NCBI GenBank assembly: GCA_013215025.1
Contig: JABSRR010000006.1
Span: 1 to 15,801 of the forward strand
Source: Pseudomonadales bacterium
Lineage (GTDB): Bacteria > Pseudomonadota > Gammaproteobacteria > Pseudomonadales > DT-91
Length of the DNA: 15,801 bases
Direction of reading: 5' to 3'
How positions within the stretch are numbered: position 1 is the stretch's first letter; each line of letters opens with the position of its first letter. Shown in pieces: positions 6,720 to 14,260 of the stretch. Made by a program: the position numbers and the translations under genes. Below the pieces are notes generated by a model that saw nothing but the letters and a program-made list of their open reading frames with translations, did no database searches and was not told the origin of the DNA.

Positions 6720-8876
6720 ATGCCTAAAATCAGCATTCTCTCCCTCGCCGACAAGGCCTCTCAATATCTCGAACCTCAGCACGTCAATCAAGTTCAGCGT
6801 GCTTACTATTTTGCCGAACAGGCGCATGAAAGTCAGCGCCGCCGTTCAGGCGAGCCTTATGTGACCCACCCTCTGGCCGTAGCCGACATCTTGGCTGACA
6901 TGTTCATGGATCATGAGAGCCTGATGGCGGCAATGCTGCATGATGTGATTGAAGATACAGCCGTCACGAAAGACGACTTGAATAAGCAGTTTGGCCATCA
7001 AGTTGCTGAACTGGTTGATGGCGTGAGTAAATTAACGCAAATCGAGTTCAGCTCTAAGGCTGAGGCTCAGGCCGAAAACTTTCAAAAAATGACCCTCGCG
7101 ATGGCCAACGATATTCGCGTGATCCTCGTTAAACTGGCCGATCGCACGCATAATATGCGTACCTTAGGAGCCCTCAAGCCTGAAAAACGACGCCGCATTG
7201 GTCGCGAAACTTTAGAAATTTATGCGCCCATTGCCAACCGACTGGGCATGAATGACATCCGAGTTGAATTGGAAGATTTATGCTTTTTTGGCATTTATCC
7301 GATGCGCGCTAGACGTATTCAAGCGGCAATGAAAGCAAGTTTTACCAAGCGCGACAAACTCATCGAAGAAACCCGATTACTGATCGATCAGCATCTGCAA
7401 ATGGAAGGCTTGAACGCGCAAGTTTACGGTCGCGAAAAACATATCTACAGCATCTATTCAAAGATGCGCAGCTCGGGTAAGTCATTTAAGGATATTACCG
7501 ACGTATTTGGTTTTCGTGTCAAAGTGAGCAATGTAGATACCTGCTACCGTGTGCTTGGCGCTCTTCACGCTTTATTCAAACCTGTTCCAGGACAGTTTAA
7601 AGATTATATTGCGATTCCAAAATCCAACGGCTATCAGTCATTGCATACCATCTTGATTGGCATGCACGGGGTGCCTATTGAAGTTCAAATCCGCACACAT
7701 GATATGGATGAAATGGCCAATAACGGCATTGCAGCACATTGGCTGTATAAGCAAGGGCAGGATTATTCCAGCACTTTATCTGGCTCGCACCAGCGAGCCA
7801 GGCAGTGGGTACAAAACTTACTTGAACTGCAACAGCGCACTGGCAACTCGCTGGAATTCATCGAGAATGTCAAAATTGATTTATTTCCCGACGAGGTTTA
7901 TGTATTCACGCCAAAGGGCAATATTCTTGAGCTACCGAGTGACGCCACACCCATCGATTTTGCCTATGCGGTTCATACTGACCTTGGCAATCATTGCGTG
8001 GGTTGCTATATCAATCGTCGTTTAGCACCGCTAAGTCAAACACTGCAGTCGGGCCAAACGGTTGAAATCGTAACTAGCCCAAACAGTCAGCCCAGTCCGG
8101 CCTGGCTTGATTTTGTGGTGACGGGTAAGGCGCGAAGTCATATCCGCCACTCACTCAAACATCAACGTGAAGGCGAATCCGTGGCACTTGGTAAACGCTT
8201 GTTAAACAAAGCCTTAAACGCCCTTGGTTCAAGTATTGAAGAGATACCCCAAGAACATATTCGTGCGATCTTACAAGAGACTCAGCAAACACAGTTTGAG
8301 TCTATTTTAGAAGATATTGGTATTGGCAACCGCGCCGCATCCCTGACAGCACAGCAGCTCGTCGACAATAGCGACGCTAACGAACAAGCGATTGAAGAAA
8401 AAACCAATGCGCTGGTGATTTCTGGCACCGAAGGCATGGTGATTAACTTTGCTAAATGTTGCCACCCTCTGCCCGGCGATAATATTGTCGGATTTATGAG
8501 CGCAGGTAGAGGCGTAGTGGTTCATATCAGCGGCTGCTCACAAGCTAGAGAGCGACGCAAACAAAAAGACACGCCTATACAACTGTCTTGGGATGAAAAT
8601 ATCAGCGGCGAATTTAGCGTGCCAATTCGCATCGAAGTCAAACGTCAGCGCGGCGTCGTAGCCACCTTGGCGACAAAAATAAACCGTCTGAATGGCAATA
8701 TTGAGAGCATTAACTTAACTGATATTGATGCGCATACTAGTCGCGTAGAAGCAACATTACTGGTCGATAATCGCGTTCATTTAGCACGTATTTTTAGGCA
8801 TATCCGCAATATAAAATCAGTTACCTCGGTATCTCGGGTAAAAGACACTTTTAAGAAAAAGAGGACTCTCCATTGA
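6720..8876 (+). CDS. spoT: Bifunctional (p)ppGpp synthetase/hydrolase SpoT
   Basis: 718 residues from the ATG at 6720, which has GAGA nine bases upstream. TTG 6702 and ATG 6705 in the same frame lack a ribosome site. Domains in order: HD hydrolase ([11 protein letters not shown] with His74-Asp75, [12 protein letters not shown]), synthetase ([44 protein letters not shown]), TGS from about [12 protein letters not shown], a helical region, a zinc-finger-like segment ([13 protein letters not shown]) and a C-terminal ACT domain. It makes and degrades the stringent-response alarmones ppGpp and pppGpp. The hydrolase residues all look intact. The RxKD motif of bifunctional enzymes reads QFKD here, with Gln292 in place of Arg. 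The intact HD motif supports SpoT rather than RelA. The gene overlaps ridA by four bases. Confidence 0.96.
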   Translation: MPKISILSLADKASQYLEPQHVNQVQRAYYFAEQAHESQRRRSGEPYVTHPLAVADILADMFMDHESLMAAMLHDVIEDTAVTKDDLNKQFGHQVAELVDGVSKLTQIEFSSKAEAQAENFQKMTLAMANDIRVILVKLADRTHNMRTLGALKPEKRRRIGRETLEIYAPIANRLGMNDIRVELEDLCFFGIYPMRARRIQAAMKASFTKRDKLIEETRLLIDQHLQMEGLNAQVYGREKHIYSIYSKMRSSGKSFKDITDVFGFRVKVSNVDTCYRVLGALHALFKPVPGQFKDYIAIPKSNGYQSLHTILIGMHGVPIEVQIRTHDMDEMANNGIAAHWLYKQGQDYSSTLSGSHQRARQWVQNLLELQQRTGNSLEFIENVKIDLFPDEVYVFTPKGNILELPSDATPIDFAYAVHTDLGNHCVGCYINRRLAPLSQTLQSGQTVEIVTSPNSQPSPAWLDFVVTGKARSHIRHSLKHQREGESVALGKRLLNKALNALGSSIEEIPQEHIRAILQETQQTQFESILEDIGIGNRAASLTAQQLVDNSDANEQAIEEKTNALVISGTEGMVINFAKCCHPLPGDNIVGFMSAGRGVVVHISGCSQARERRKQKDTPIQLSWDENISGEFSVPIRIEVKRQRGVVATLATKINRLNGNIESINLTDIDAHTSRVEATLLVDNRVHLARIFRHIRNIKSVTSVSRVKDTFKKKRTLH

Positions 8877-9259
8877 GCGAACTTAGCACCATTGCAACCA
8901 CAGCCGCCCCCGCAGCCATTGGACCTTATTCACAAGCCGTTAGAGCCGGCAACACGGTTTACTTGTCAGGCCAGATACCGCTGGTACCAGAGACCATGAC
9001 ATTGGTTGAGGGTGATATCAGCACACAAACCCGCCAAGTATTTAACAATCTACAAGCCGTTGCCATAGCTGCAGGCGGCAGCCTCGCAAACATGGCTAAA
9101 GTTGAGATATTCCTAACCGATCTAAATGACTTCGCTGCGGTGAATACGGTTATGCAAGAGTTCTTTCAACCACCCTACCCGGCTAGAGCCTGTGTCGAAG
9201 TGGCTGGATTGCCGAAGGGCGCTGCGGTTGAGATTCAGGCTATTATGATTTCGCCCTAA
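8873..9259 (+). CDS. ridA: RidA-family enamine/imine deaminase
   Basis: RidA hydrolyses reactive enamine/imine intermediates such as 2-aminoacrylate made by PLP enzymes like threonine dehydratase. The 128 residues include the family marks [12 protein letters not shown] at 12-23, LSGQIP at 31-36 and the catalytic Arg105 in [18 protein letters not shown], with Glu120. The start codon is TTG at 8873 within TTGA, whose TGA is the spoT stop. GAGGA lies eight bases upstream and gives a strong ribosome site. No ATG in frame would keep the N-terminal family block, so the unusual start is well supported. The four-base overlap implies coupled translation with spoT, an arrangement also common in Pseudomonas relatives. 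Confidence 0.95.
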   Translation: MSELSTIATTAAPAAIGPYSQAVRAGNTVYLSGQIPLVPETMTLVEGDISTQTRQVFNNLQAVAIAAGGSLANMAKVEIFLTDLNDFAAVNTVMQEFFQPPYPARACVEVAGLPKGAAVEIQAIMISP

Positions 9260-9308
9260 GCGACAGCAAAGTTAAACAATTCAACTAAAACAGCTGCAGA
9301 TTCCAATC

Positions 9309-9352
9309 CTTAACCGCGTACCAGCCAACAACAAGGCTGGGCAAAGGTTAAG
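9309..9352. other. Two-tier inverted repeat between convergent ridA and trmB
   Basis: An outer 7-bp stem (CTTAACC 9309-9315 with GGTTAAG 9346-9352) encloses an inner 6-bp stem (CCAGCC 9321-9326 with GGCTGG 9335-9340). They are separated by a 5/5 internal loop, and the terminal loop AACAACAA has eight bases. It ends one base from the trmB stop. It lacks a T tract directly behind either arm, though TTTTT occurs eight bases further on plus. It probably acts as a bidirectional transcript-end or 3'-protecting structure. Confidence 0.55.
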
Positions 9353-9353
9353 A

Positions 9354-10082
9354 CTACGCAACTTTTTGAAACAGCAAATCCCAGACACCGTGGCCCAGTT
9401 TAACGCCTCGCCGCTCAAACTTAGTAACGGGGCGAAATTCCGGTCTTACTGCAAATTCACCTTGATCTTGCATATTCTCAAAGCCATCTGCAGCCGACAT
9501 AACTTCCATCATATGCTCCGCATAATGCTGCCAATCCGTTGCCAAATGAAGCACACCATCAGGCTGCAACTTTTGACGCAATAACTGTACAAATGCTGGC
9601 TGCACGATTCGGCGCTTGTGATGCTTCTTTTTATGCCAAGGGTCAGGAAAAAAAATCTGCACTTTAGCCAGGCTTTGATCCGCAATACAGTTTGCTAACA
9701 CATCAACTGCATCATCTTGATAAACCCGTATATTGCTCACTTTTTCACGCTCGCAGCGGTGCATTAAGCGTCCTACGCCCGGCGTATGCACCTCAATACC
9801 AATGAAGTTTTGATCTGGCGCCGCAATAGCCATATCCACAAGGGAATCACCCATGCCAAAACCTATTTCTAACACTGTATCGGCATCGCGAGCAAACAAC
9901 TCTGCTGGAACGAGTGCGCCATCCGCTTGGCTAACGCCATAGCTAGACCATAGTTGCTGATAAGCTTGACGCTGCGCATCTGTCATACGCCCGGCACGCA
10001 GCACAAAACTTCGCACCTGTCGCTCTCGGTGACGCTCAGGGTATTGGCTTGCTTGACGCTTGGCATCAGATGAATCATTCAT
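9354..10082 (-). CDS. trmB: tRNA (guanine-N7-)-methyltransferase
   Basis: TrmB methylates G46 in the variable loop of tRNA using S-adenosylmethionine. The 242-residue protein has the SAM-binding motif LEIGFGMGDSL at 71-81, the acidic residue in GIEVHTPGVG at 95-104, and the tRNA/catalytic block FFPDPWHKKKHHKRR at 144-158. RPVTKFERRG at 217-226 is the family's C-terminal signature. The first 30 residues are basic and poorly conserved, as usual. The ATG at 10082 overlaps the stop of the DUF423 gene in ATGA, so translation is coupled. No promoter was seen immediately before it. It is the last gene of the minus-strand group that begins with ftsY and is convergent with ridA. Confidence 0.96.
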   Translation of the reverse strand: MNDSSDAKRQASQYPERHRERQVRSFVLRAGRMTDAQRQAYQQLWSSYGVSQADGALVPAELFARDADTVLEIGFGMGDSLVDMAIAAPDQNFIGIEVHTPGVGRLMHRCEREKVSNIRVYQDDAVDVLANCIADQSLAKVQIFFPDPWHKKKHHKRRIVQPAFVQLLRQKLQPDGVLHLATDWQHYAEHMMEVMSAADGFENMQDQGEFAVRPEFRPVTKFERRGVKLGHGVWDLLFQKVA

Positions 10083-10459
10083 GGTAATTTACTTAATTGA
10101 AATGTGGCTAAAAACAGCATGAACCATGCAACTAAAAAAGCCAGTCCACCAACAGGGGTAATCGCACCTAGCCAAGTTAAACCCGAAATAGCCAGGAGAT
10201 AAAGACTGCCGCTAAAAAGCACGATACCCAGCGCAAAAAATACTGCAGACCATATTATAAGTCGATTGCCTGGAAACTTTGCTAAAAGCAGCGATAACAC
10301 CAACAAGGCCAAGGTATGAATAAACTGATAATCCACAGCCGTTTGATAAACCGCTAGCATATTGGCGCTTAAGCTTTGCTTTAAGCTGTGTGCACCAAAT
10401 GCCCCTAGCGCTACCGCGACAAAGCCGCTACAGGCTGCAAATCGCATCGATAAATTCAT
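10079..10459 (-). CDS. DUF423-family small membrane protein (YgdD-like)
   Basis: 126 residues from the ATG at 10459, with four hydrophobic segments: about 5-25, 48-66, 71-92 and 100-120. The blocks GFVAVALGAFGAH, YQTAVDYQFIHTLAL, FALGIVLFSGSLYLLA and ITPVGGLAFLVAW match E. coli YgdD and the DUF423 family, whose function is unknown. The frame is open further upstream to 10507, but that start would lie inside the rpoH terminator and adds residues without family support. An ATG at 10447 is the other option. A -10-like element with TGn extension (TGCTATAAA) ends four bases before the 10459 ATG, so a transcript from it would have almost no leader. The gene overlaps trmB by four bases. Confidence 0.88.
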   Translation of the reverse strand: MNLSMRFAACSGFVAVALGAFGAHSLKQSLSANMLAVYQTAVDYQFIHTLALLVLSLLLAKFPGNRLIIWSAVFFALGIVLFSGSLYLLAISGLTWLGAITPVGGLAFLVAWFMLFLATFQLSKLP

Positions 10460-10463
10460 GGTA

Positions 10464-10472
10464 TTTATAGCA
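10464..10472 (-). promoter_or_regulatory. Extended -10 candidate directly before the DUF423 gene
   Basis: On the minus strand TGCTATAAA carries the TGn extension and 5 of 6 matches to TATAAT. No good -35 is visible; the upstream position falls in the T tract of the rpoH terminator. Its end is four bases from the 10459 ATG, so initiation would fall at or inside the start codon. It may instead be chance, with the gene read from rpoH readthrough. Confidence 0.3.
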
Positions 10473-10484
10473 CGTTGATTAAGG

Positions 10485-10516
10485 TATAAAAAAACCGCTG
10501 ACGGCATCAGCGGTTT
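10485..10516 (-). terminator. Intrinsic terminator of rpoH
   Basis: On the minus strand a 10-bp stem (AAACCGCTGA with TCAGCGGTTT; plus-strand arms 10492-10501 and 10507-10516) and a 5-base loop lead into seven T residues. It begins 23 bases after the rpoH stop and ends before the DUF423 gene. Confidence 0.9.
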
Positions 10517-10539
10517 AGGTAATAAACGATAAGGTTAGT

Positions 10540-11394
10540 TTAAACTGCCATATTGGCCTTGATTTTACCCATCGCCTGTTTTTCAAGCTGGCGGATACGT
10601 TCCGCTGAAATGCCGTACTCAGCCGCTAAATCATGCAAAGTAGCCTTGTTCTCATCTAACCAGCGGCGCTGCAGAATTTCTCGACTGCGCTGATCAAGTG
10701 ACTCAAGTGCGCGATATAAACCAATATTTGCAGTTTCCTGCCAATCATTTTGCTCAGCCAGTGTTGCTGGATCCTGGCTATGGTCCTCTAAAAACTGAAC
10801 CGGCGCATGTACGGGTGCCTCGTCATCGTCGTCGGCAGAGAGATCAAAAGCCATGTCTGAGGCGGTGAGGCGTCCTTCCATGCTTTGTACATCTTTAATA
10901 TCAACACCAAGGTCATCCGCGATGGCTTTCGCCTCGTCTTGACTCAGCCACGCCAAGCGTTTCTTTTGACTGCGCAAATTAAAAAATAACTTGCGCTGCG
11001 CTTTGGTAGTCGCAATTTTCACAATGCGCCAATTACGCAGAATAAACTCGTGCATCTCTGCTTTAATCCAATGCACAGCAAACGAAACCAAACGCACACC
11101 CTTTTCAGGATTATAGCGCTTAATCGCTTTCATCAAGCCGACGTTGCCTTCCTGCACTAAATCCGCGACAGGAAGCCCATAGCCGTTATAAGATTTAGCA
11201 ATGTGCACAACAAATCGCAAATGCGACAAAACCAGCTGTCGAGCAGCGTTTAAGTCGTCTTGATAATAATAAGCTTCAGCTAAATCACGCTCCTCATCCA
11301 CTGACAGGACAGGAATTGCGCTCACTGATGTCATATAAGCATTCAGGTCTGCGCCAGGCGTAAGACTCGGTAAAACCTGTATATCTTTGCTCAT
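10540..11394 (-). CDS. rpoH: RNA polymerase sigma-32 (heat-shock sigma factor)
   Basis: RpoH directs RNA polymerase to heat-shock promoters. From the ATG at 11394 the protein has 284 residues, the same length as E. coli RpoH. Region 2 is nearly invariant ([59 protein letters not shown]). The last part is the RpoH box that distinguishes sigma-32 from other sigmas. Region 4 ends with the helix-turn-helix [23 protein letters not shown] at 253-275. The 11394 start has GGAGA ten bases upstream. Four in-frame ATGs occur 5' of it, the first at 11433, without ribosome sites and inside the structured leader. The gene has its own promoters after ftsX and a strong terminator, so it can be expressed independently of ftsEX. 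Confidence 0.97.
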   Translation of the reverse strand: MSKDIQVLPSLTPGADLNAYMTSVSAIPVLSVDEERDLAEAYYYQDDLNAARQLVLSHLRFVVHIAKSYNGYGLPVADLVQEGNVGLMKAIKRYNPEKGVRLVSFAVHWIKAEMHEFILRNWRIVKIATTKAQRKLFFNLRSQKKRLAWLSQDEAKAIADDLGVDIKDVQSMEGRLTASDMAFDLSADDDDEAPVHAPVQFLEDHSQDPATLAEQNDWQETANIGLYRALESLDQRSREILQRRWLDENKATLHDLAAEYGISAERIRQLEKQAMGKIKANMAV

Positions 11395-11409
11395 GTATTC
11401 ATCTTCTCC

Positions 11410-11427
11410 ATGGCGATGCATTGCCAT
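11410..11427 (-). promoter_or_regulatory. Hairpin abutting the rpoH ribosome binding site
   Basis: On the minus strand ATGGC, an 8-base loop AATGCATC, then GCCAT form a 5-bp stem whose 3' end touches GGAG (11409-11406), the rpoH Shine-Dalgarno sequence. A second hairpin, CCGTG-TTTTTGT-CACGG (11456-11440), lies at the predicted 5' end of the sigma-70 transcript. Structured rpoH leaders act as thermosensors in E. coli; whether this one does is inference. Confidence 0.4.
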
Positions 11428-11462
11428 TTTCATTTACACCCGTGACAAAAACACGGCCGAAT

Positions 11463-11492
11463 ATTTTAACATCAAAGCTTATAGACTGCCAA
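11463..11492 (-). promoter_or_regulatory. Sigma-70 promoter of rpoH
   Basis: On the minus strand TTGGCA (11492-11487, 5 of 6) and TAAAAT (11468-11463, 5 of 6) are 18 bp apart, and TGT precedes the -10 to form an extended element. Initiation would fall near 11456, about 60 bases before the rpoH ATG. Confidence 0.65.
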
Positions 11493-11507
11493 GTTGCTGG
11501 AAAGTTC
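11481..11507 (-). promoter_or_regulatory. Sigma-E (RpoE/AlgU)-type promoter of rpoH
   Basis: On the minus strand GAACTT (11507-11502), a 15-bp spacer, then GTCTAT (11486-11481) reproduces the arrangement I recall for the E. coli rpoH P3 promoter (GAACTT, 15 bp, GTCTGA). The sigma-70 -35 lies inside its spacer, so the two would compete for overlapping DNA. Confidence 0.5.
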
Positions 11508-11578
11508 AGCCGTAAAACATAAAGTTTTAATATGTAGGCGCACCTTGTAAATAGGCTAGCGCAGCCCACATTTGCTGA

Positions 11579-12532
11579 CTACGGCTCAAGCTCATCAAGA
11601 TGCTGACTAACTGATAACCAAGCACCAAAATAACCAAGCATGGCCGCCATTAGCCATAACGACAGTATATCAGCAAGCGATAAACCTAATAGAACATAAT
11701 CAGACTGATACAGTCCAGCCAGTTCAGCAACAGGTTGATGCAAATACCACAAACCAAAAAAGACGATAATACTTGCACAAATACCGCCGCCAAGGCCAAA
11801 AAAAGCGCCTGTATACAAAAAAGGTCTGCGTACAAAGCTGTCGGTTGCACCAACTAACTTTGTCACGATTACCTCGTCTCGTCGGTTTTCAATCTCTAAT
11901 CGAACCGTATTGCCAATAATCAACAATACGCCTGCCGATAACAATAAGACCAATCCCAAGGCAGCCTGCTGTGCCACTGCCAGTAAGGCGTTTAAGCGCT
12001 GCACCCATTCAAGATCAAGTTGCGCTTGCTCAACTGCAGGTAATTTTTGTAGTCGTTGCAGCAATAGCTCAGCTTTATCAGGCACAGACCATTCACTCGA
12101 GGGTAATATTTCAATCACAACCGGCAAGGGGTTTTGCTGTAAATGGCTTAACACATCAGCAAAACCTGATAGGGCGCGAAATTCCTCAAGTGCCTGATCT
12201 TTACCAATTACCGTGATTTGCTGCAGCTCCGGCCATGCAGCTAACTCATTTCGTAAGTTCTCAACCATTTGTTGACTGGCTCGCTGGTGCAAGAATAATG
12301 ACACCTGAGCATTTCCATCAAACTTGCCAGACAGCTGGTGAATATTGCCAATCGCAATATAAAAGGCGACCGGCAAAGCCAGTGCCACGCCAATAACCAA
12401 CCAGGTCAATACCGTACTGAATGGCTTGAGCCAAAGCCTGAACCAGCTATTTAAAAAGGTGCGCTTGTGCTCAGCACGCCACGCTGAAAATTTAGAACGA
12501 AGACTTGCTTTCGCAACCGATGCCTTAGCCAT
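11579..12532 (-). CDS. ftsX: Cell division protein FtsX (permease-like subunit)
   Basis: FtsX is the membrane subunit of the FtsEX complex, which couples the divisome to septal peptidoglycan hydrolases through activators such as EnvC. The 317 residues show a basic cytoplasmic N-terminus, a first membrane helix at about 41-62 and a periplasmic domain at about 63-188. Three more helices follow at about 189-210, 240-262 and 287-308. The block NTVRLEIENRRDEVIVTKLVGATDSF-like region at 208-233 is the FtsX hallmark next to helix 2. I chose the ATG at 12532 because AGGAG lies six bases upstream; it overlaps the ftsE end by eight bases. An in-frame start at 12559 would extend further into ftsE with no ribosome site. 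No intrinsic terminator was seen before the rpoH promoters. Confidence 0.95.
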   Translation of the reverse strand: MAKASVAKASLRSKFSAWRAEHKRTFLNSWFRLWLKPFSTVLTWLVIGVALALPVAFYIAIGNIHQLSGKFDGNAQVSLFLHQRASQQMVENLRNELAAWPELQQITVIGKDQALEEFRALSGFADVLSHLQQNPLPVVIEILPSSEWSVPDKAELLLQRLQKLPAVEQAQLDLEWVQRLNALLAVAQQAALGLVLLLSAGVLLIIGNTVRLEIENRRDEVIVTKLVGATDSFVRRPFLYTGAFFGLGGGICASIIVFFGLWYLHQPVAELAGLYQSDYVLLGLSLADILSLWLMAAMLGYFGAWLSVSQHLDELEP

Positions 12533-13193
12533 CACTTGCTCCTGCAATAACCTCACCATCGCGTAGCGTAATCATTCGATGCTTCAATCGCGCAATTAGA
12601 GAGAGATCATGGCTGGCTAACAACACGGTAACACCGACATGGTTAAACTGCTGAAACAAGTACATGATTTCCGCCGAAAGCTCTGGATCGAGGTTACCCG
12701 TAGGTTCATCAGCCAATAATATTTTAGGTTTGTGCACCACGGCACGTGCAATACCTACACGCTGCTGCTGACCACCAGAGAGCGTTAAAGGGTTTACCCG
12801 CTCTTTATCTAACAAACCTACTTTATCTAATGCCGCACGCACACGGCGCGCAACATCACGATGGTCGAAGCCAGAAATAATCAGTGGCAAAGCAATATTA
12901 TCAAAGACGCTGCGATCAAATAGCAATTGATGATTTTGAAATACCACACCAATTTGCCTGCGATGAAACGGAATCCGCGAACGAGAACATTGCGCAAGAT
13001 TTAAACCATTGACAGAAATATTACCCGCTGTCGGTCGCTCCATCATCATGATTAATTTTAGCAGCGTCGATTTGCCAGCACCGGAATGCCCAGTGAGAAA
13101 GACCATTTCATTCTGATCAATATCAAAACTAACGCGCCGTAATGCCTCGTGGCCCGTTTCATACCGCTTACTCACTTGATCGAAATGTATCAT
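12525..13193 (-). CDS. ftsE: Cell division ATP-binding protein FtsE
   Basis: FtsE is the cytoplasmic ATPase of FtsEX; ATP binding and hydrolysis drive FtsX to switch on cell-wall hydrolases at the division site. The 222-residue protein is a complete ABC domain: Walker A GHSGAGKS at 35-42, Q-loop FQNHQLL at 85-91, signature LSGGQQQR at 138-145, Walker B ILLADE at 158-163 with the catalytic Glu, and the H-loop His195. FDRSVFDNIALPL is typical of FtsE compared with other ABC subunits. It begins 38 bp after ftsY. The ribosome site before the ATG is weak, so coupling to ftsY is plausible. Its last eight bases overlap ftsX. Confidence 0.97.
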   Translation of the reverse strand: MIHFDQVSKRYETGHEALRRVSFDIDQNEMVFLTGHSGAGKSTLLKLIMMMERPTAGNISVNGLNLAQCSRSRIPFHRRQIGVVFQNHQLLFDRSVFDNIALPLIISGFDHRDVARRVRAALDKVGLLDKERVNPLTLSGGQQQRVGIARAVVHKPKILLADEPTGNLDPELSAEIMYLFQQFNHVGVTVLLASHDLSLIARLKHRMITLRDGEVIAGASDG

Positions 13194-13231
13194 CTAAATT
13201 TTGCTGTATTTGCTATAACAGTATTCAACAA

Positions 13232-14176
13232 TTAAGACAGAAAACCGTCGTCAAAAATGGCTTCCACGAAGTCTTTCGCTGCAAACGGGCGCAAGTCGTC
13301 AATTTGCTCACCAACACCAATAAAACGAATCGGTAAACCTAAGCGCTTTGATATTGCAAATATAATACCGCCTTTCGCAGTCCCATCGAGCTTGGTCAAA
13401 GCTACGCCAGTAACACCTACAGCCTGCCTAAAATGGTCTGCTTGCGCCAGCGCATTTTGCCCTGTCGTTGCATCCAGCACGATCAACACCTCATGTGGCG
13501 CACTGGCATCAAGCTTTTGCATCACTCGAACCACTTTTTCAAGCTCATCCATTAAATTAGTTTTATTGTGCAAACGGCCAGCAGTATCGGCAATCACAAT
13601 ATCAACTGCTCGATTTTGCGCTGCCTGAATCGCATCATAAATGACTGATGCACTGTCAGCCCCGGTATGCTGTGCAATTACAGGTACCTGATTACGCTCA
13701 CCCCAGACTTGCAACTGCTCAACCGCGGCTGCCCTAAACGTATCACCCGCAGCTAACATAACCGACTTACCTTCAGCCTGAAAGCGCTTAGCTAACTTGC
13801 CAATCGTGGTTGTTTTGCCAACACCGTTAACACCCACAACGAGAATCACATAGGGCTTATGTGCAGCGCTGATTTGTAATGCGCCTTCTGAGGGCAGTAA
13901 AATTTGCGTCAATTCATGTTGCAGCGACTGTAATAGTGCTCTTGCATCAGTTAACTCTGCACGTGAAATTTGCGCAGTTAAATTATCGATGATTTGCTGA
14001 GTAGCCTCCATGCCAACATCTGACATAATGAGTTGCGCTTCCATTTCCTCCAACAATTCATCATCAATCTCACGCTGACCGATCAGTAAATTACCCAAAC
14101 CCTCAGATAACTTGGAACTGGTTTTACTTAAGCCCTGCTTTAAACGCCCAAATAGGCTGGTTTTGTTTTCTGACAC
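13232..14176 (-). CDS. ftsY: Signal recognition particle receptor FtsY
   Basis: FtsY is the membrane-associated GTPase that receives SRP-ribosome complexes and hands them to the translocon. The NG domain is complete: GVNGVGKTT (G1) at 115-123, DTFRAAAVEQL at 145-155, DTAGR (G3) at 197-201, TKLDGTAKGG at 261-270 and the GVGEQIDDLRPF end motif. The start is GTG at 14176, supported by GGGGA six bases upstream; in-frame GTG 14206 and ATG 14203 have no such site. This gives 314 residues, far shorter than E. coli FtsY (497), because the acidic A domain is nearly absent. Residues 8-30 (FGRLKQGLSKTSSKL and on) keep the amphipathic membrane-targeting helix found at the A/N border. The gene is divergent from rsmD. 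Confidence 0.96.
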   Translation of the reverse strand: MSENKTSLFGRLKQGLSKTSSKLSEGLGNLLIGQREIDDELLEEMEAQLIMSDVGMEATQQIIDNLTAQISRAELTDARALLQSLQHELTQILLPSEGALQISAAHKPYVILVVGVNGVGKTTTIGKLAKRFQAEGKSVMLAAGDTFRAAAVEQLQVWGERNQVPVIAQHTGADSASVIYDAIQAAQNRAVDIVIADTAGRLHNKTNLMDELEKVVRVMQKLDASAPHEVLIVLDATTGQNALAQADHFRQAVGVTGVALTKLDGTAKGGIIFAISKRLGLPIRFIGVGEQIDDLRPFAAKDFVEAIFDDGFLS

Positions 14177-14205
14177 GAATAGTCCCCAACTTAGCCATAC
14201 CATCA

Positions 14206-14234
14206 CTGAACGGCTGCTAAAGTTTTGTTATAAT
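14206..14234 (+). promoter_or_regulatory. Promoter of rsmD with perfect extended -10
   Basis: TGTTATAAT (14226-14234) combines the TGn extension with a perfect TATAAT. The upstream hexamer CTGAAC (14206-14211), 17 bp away, is a weak -35. Transcription would begin near 14241, only about two bases before the first in-frame ATG (14243) and about 20 before the second (14261). The reverse strand also shows a -10-like TATTAT here, which might serve ftsY. Confidence 0.6.
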
Positions 14235-14260
14235 AGCGAAAAATGGTCGATCATTTTACA

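Noticed and set aside
7657..8025. Alternative-frame reading of 122 codons inside spoT
   Set aside because: It is overlapped by the synthetase-TGS coding region in another frame and has no independent support.
10460..10507. Longer start for the DUF423 protein at 10507
   Set aside because: It would begin inside the stem of the rpoH terminator, and the added residues do not match the family.
11533..11560. GGCT-AGCC repeat after ftsX as a terminator
   Set aside because: The stem has only four pairs and the following sequence has no sustained T run.
13257..13628. Open frame of 123 codons antisense to ftsY
   Set aside because: The opposite strand is a fully conserved GTPase domain, and the translation has no recognisable domain.
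14177..14206. Hydrophobic N-terminal extension of FtsY (GTG 14206 / ATG 14203)
   Set aside because: There is no ribosome site upstream, whereas GGGGA is ideally placed for GTG 14176, whose N-terminus matches the FtsY targeting helix.
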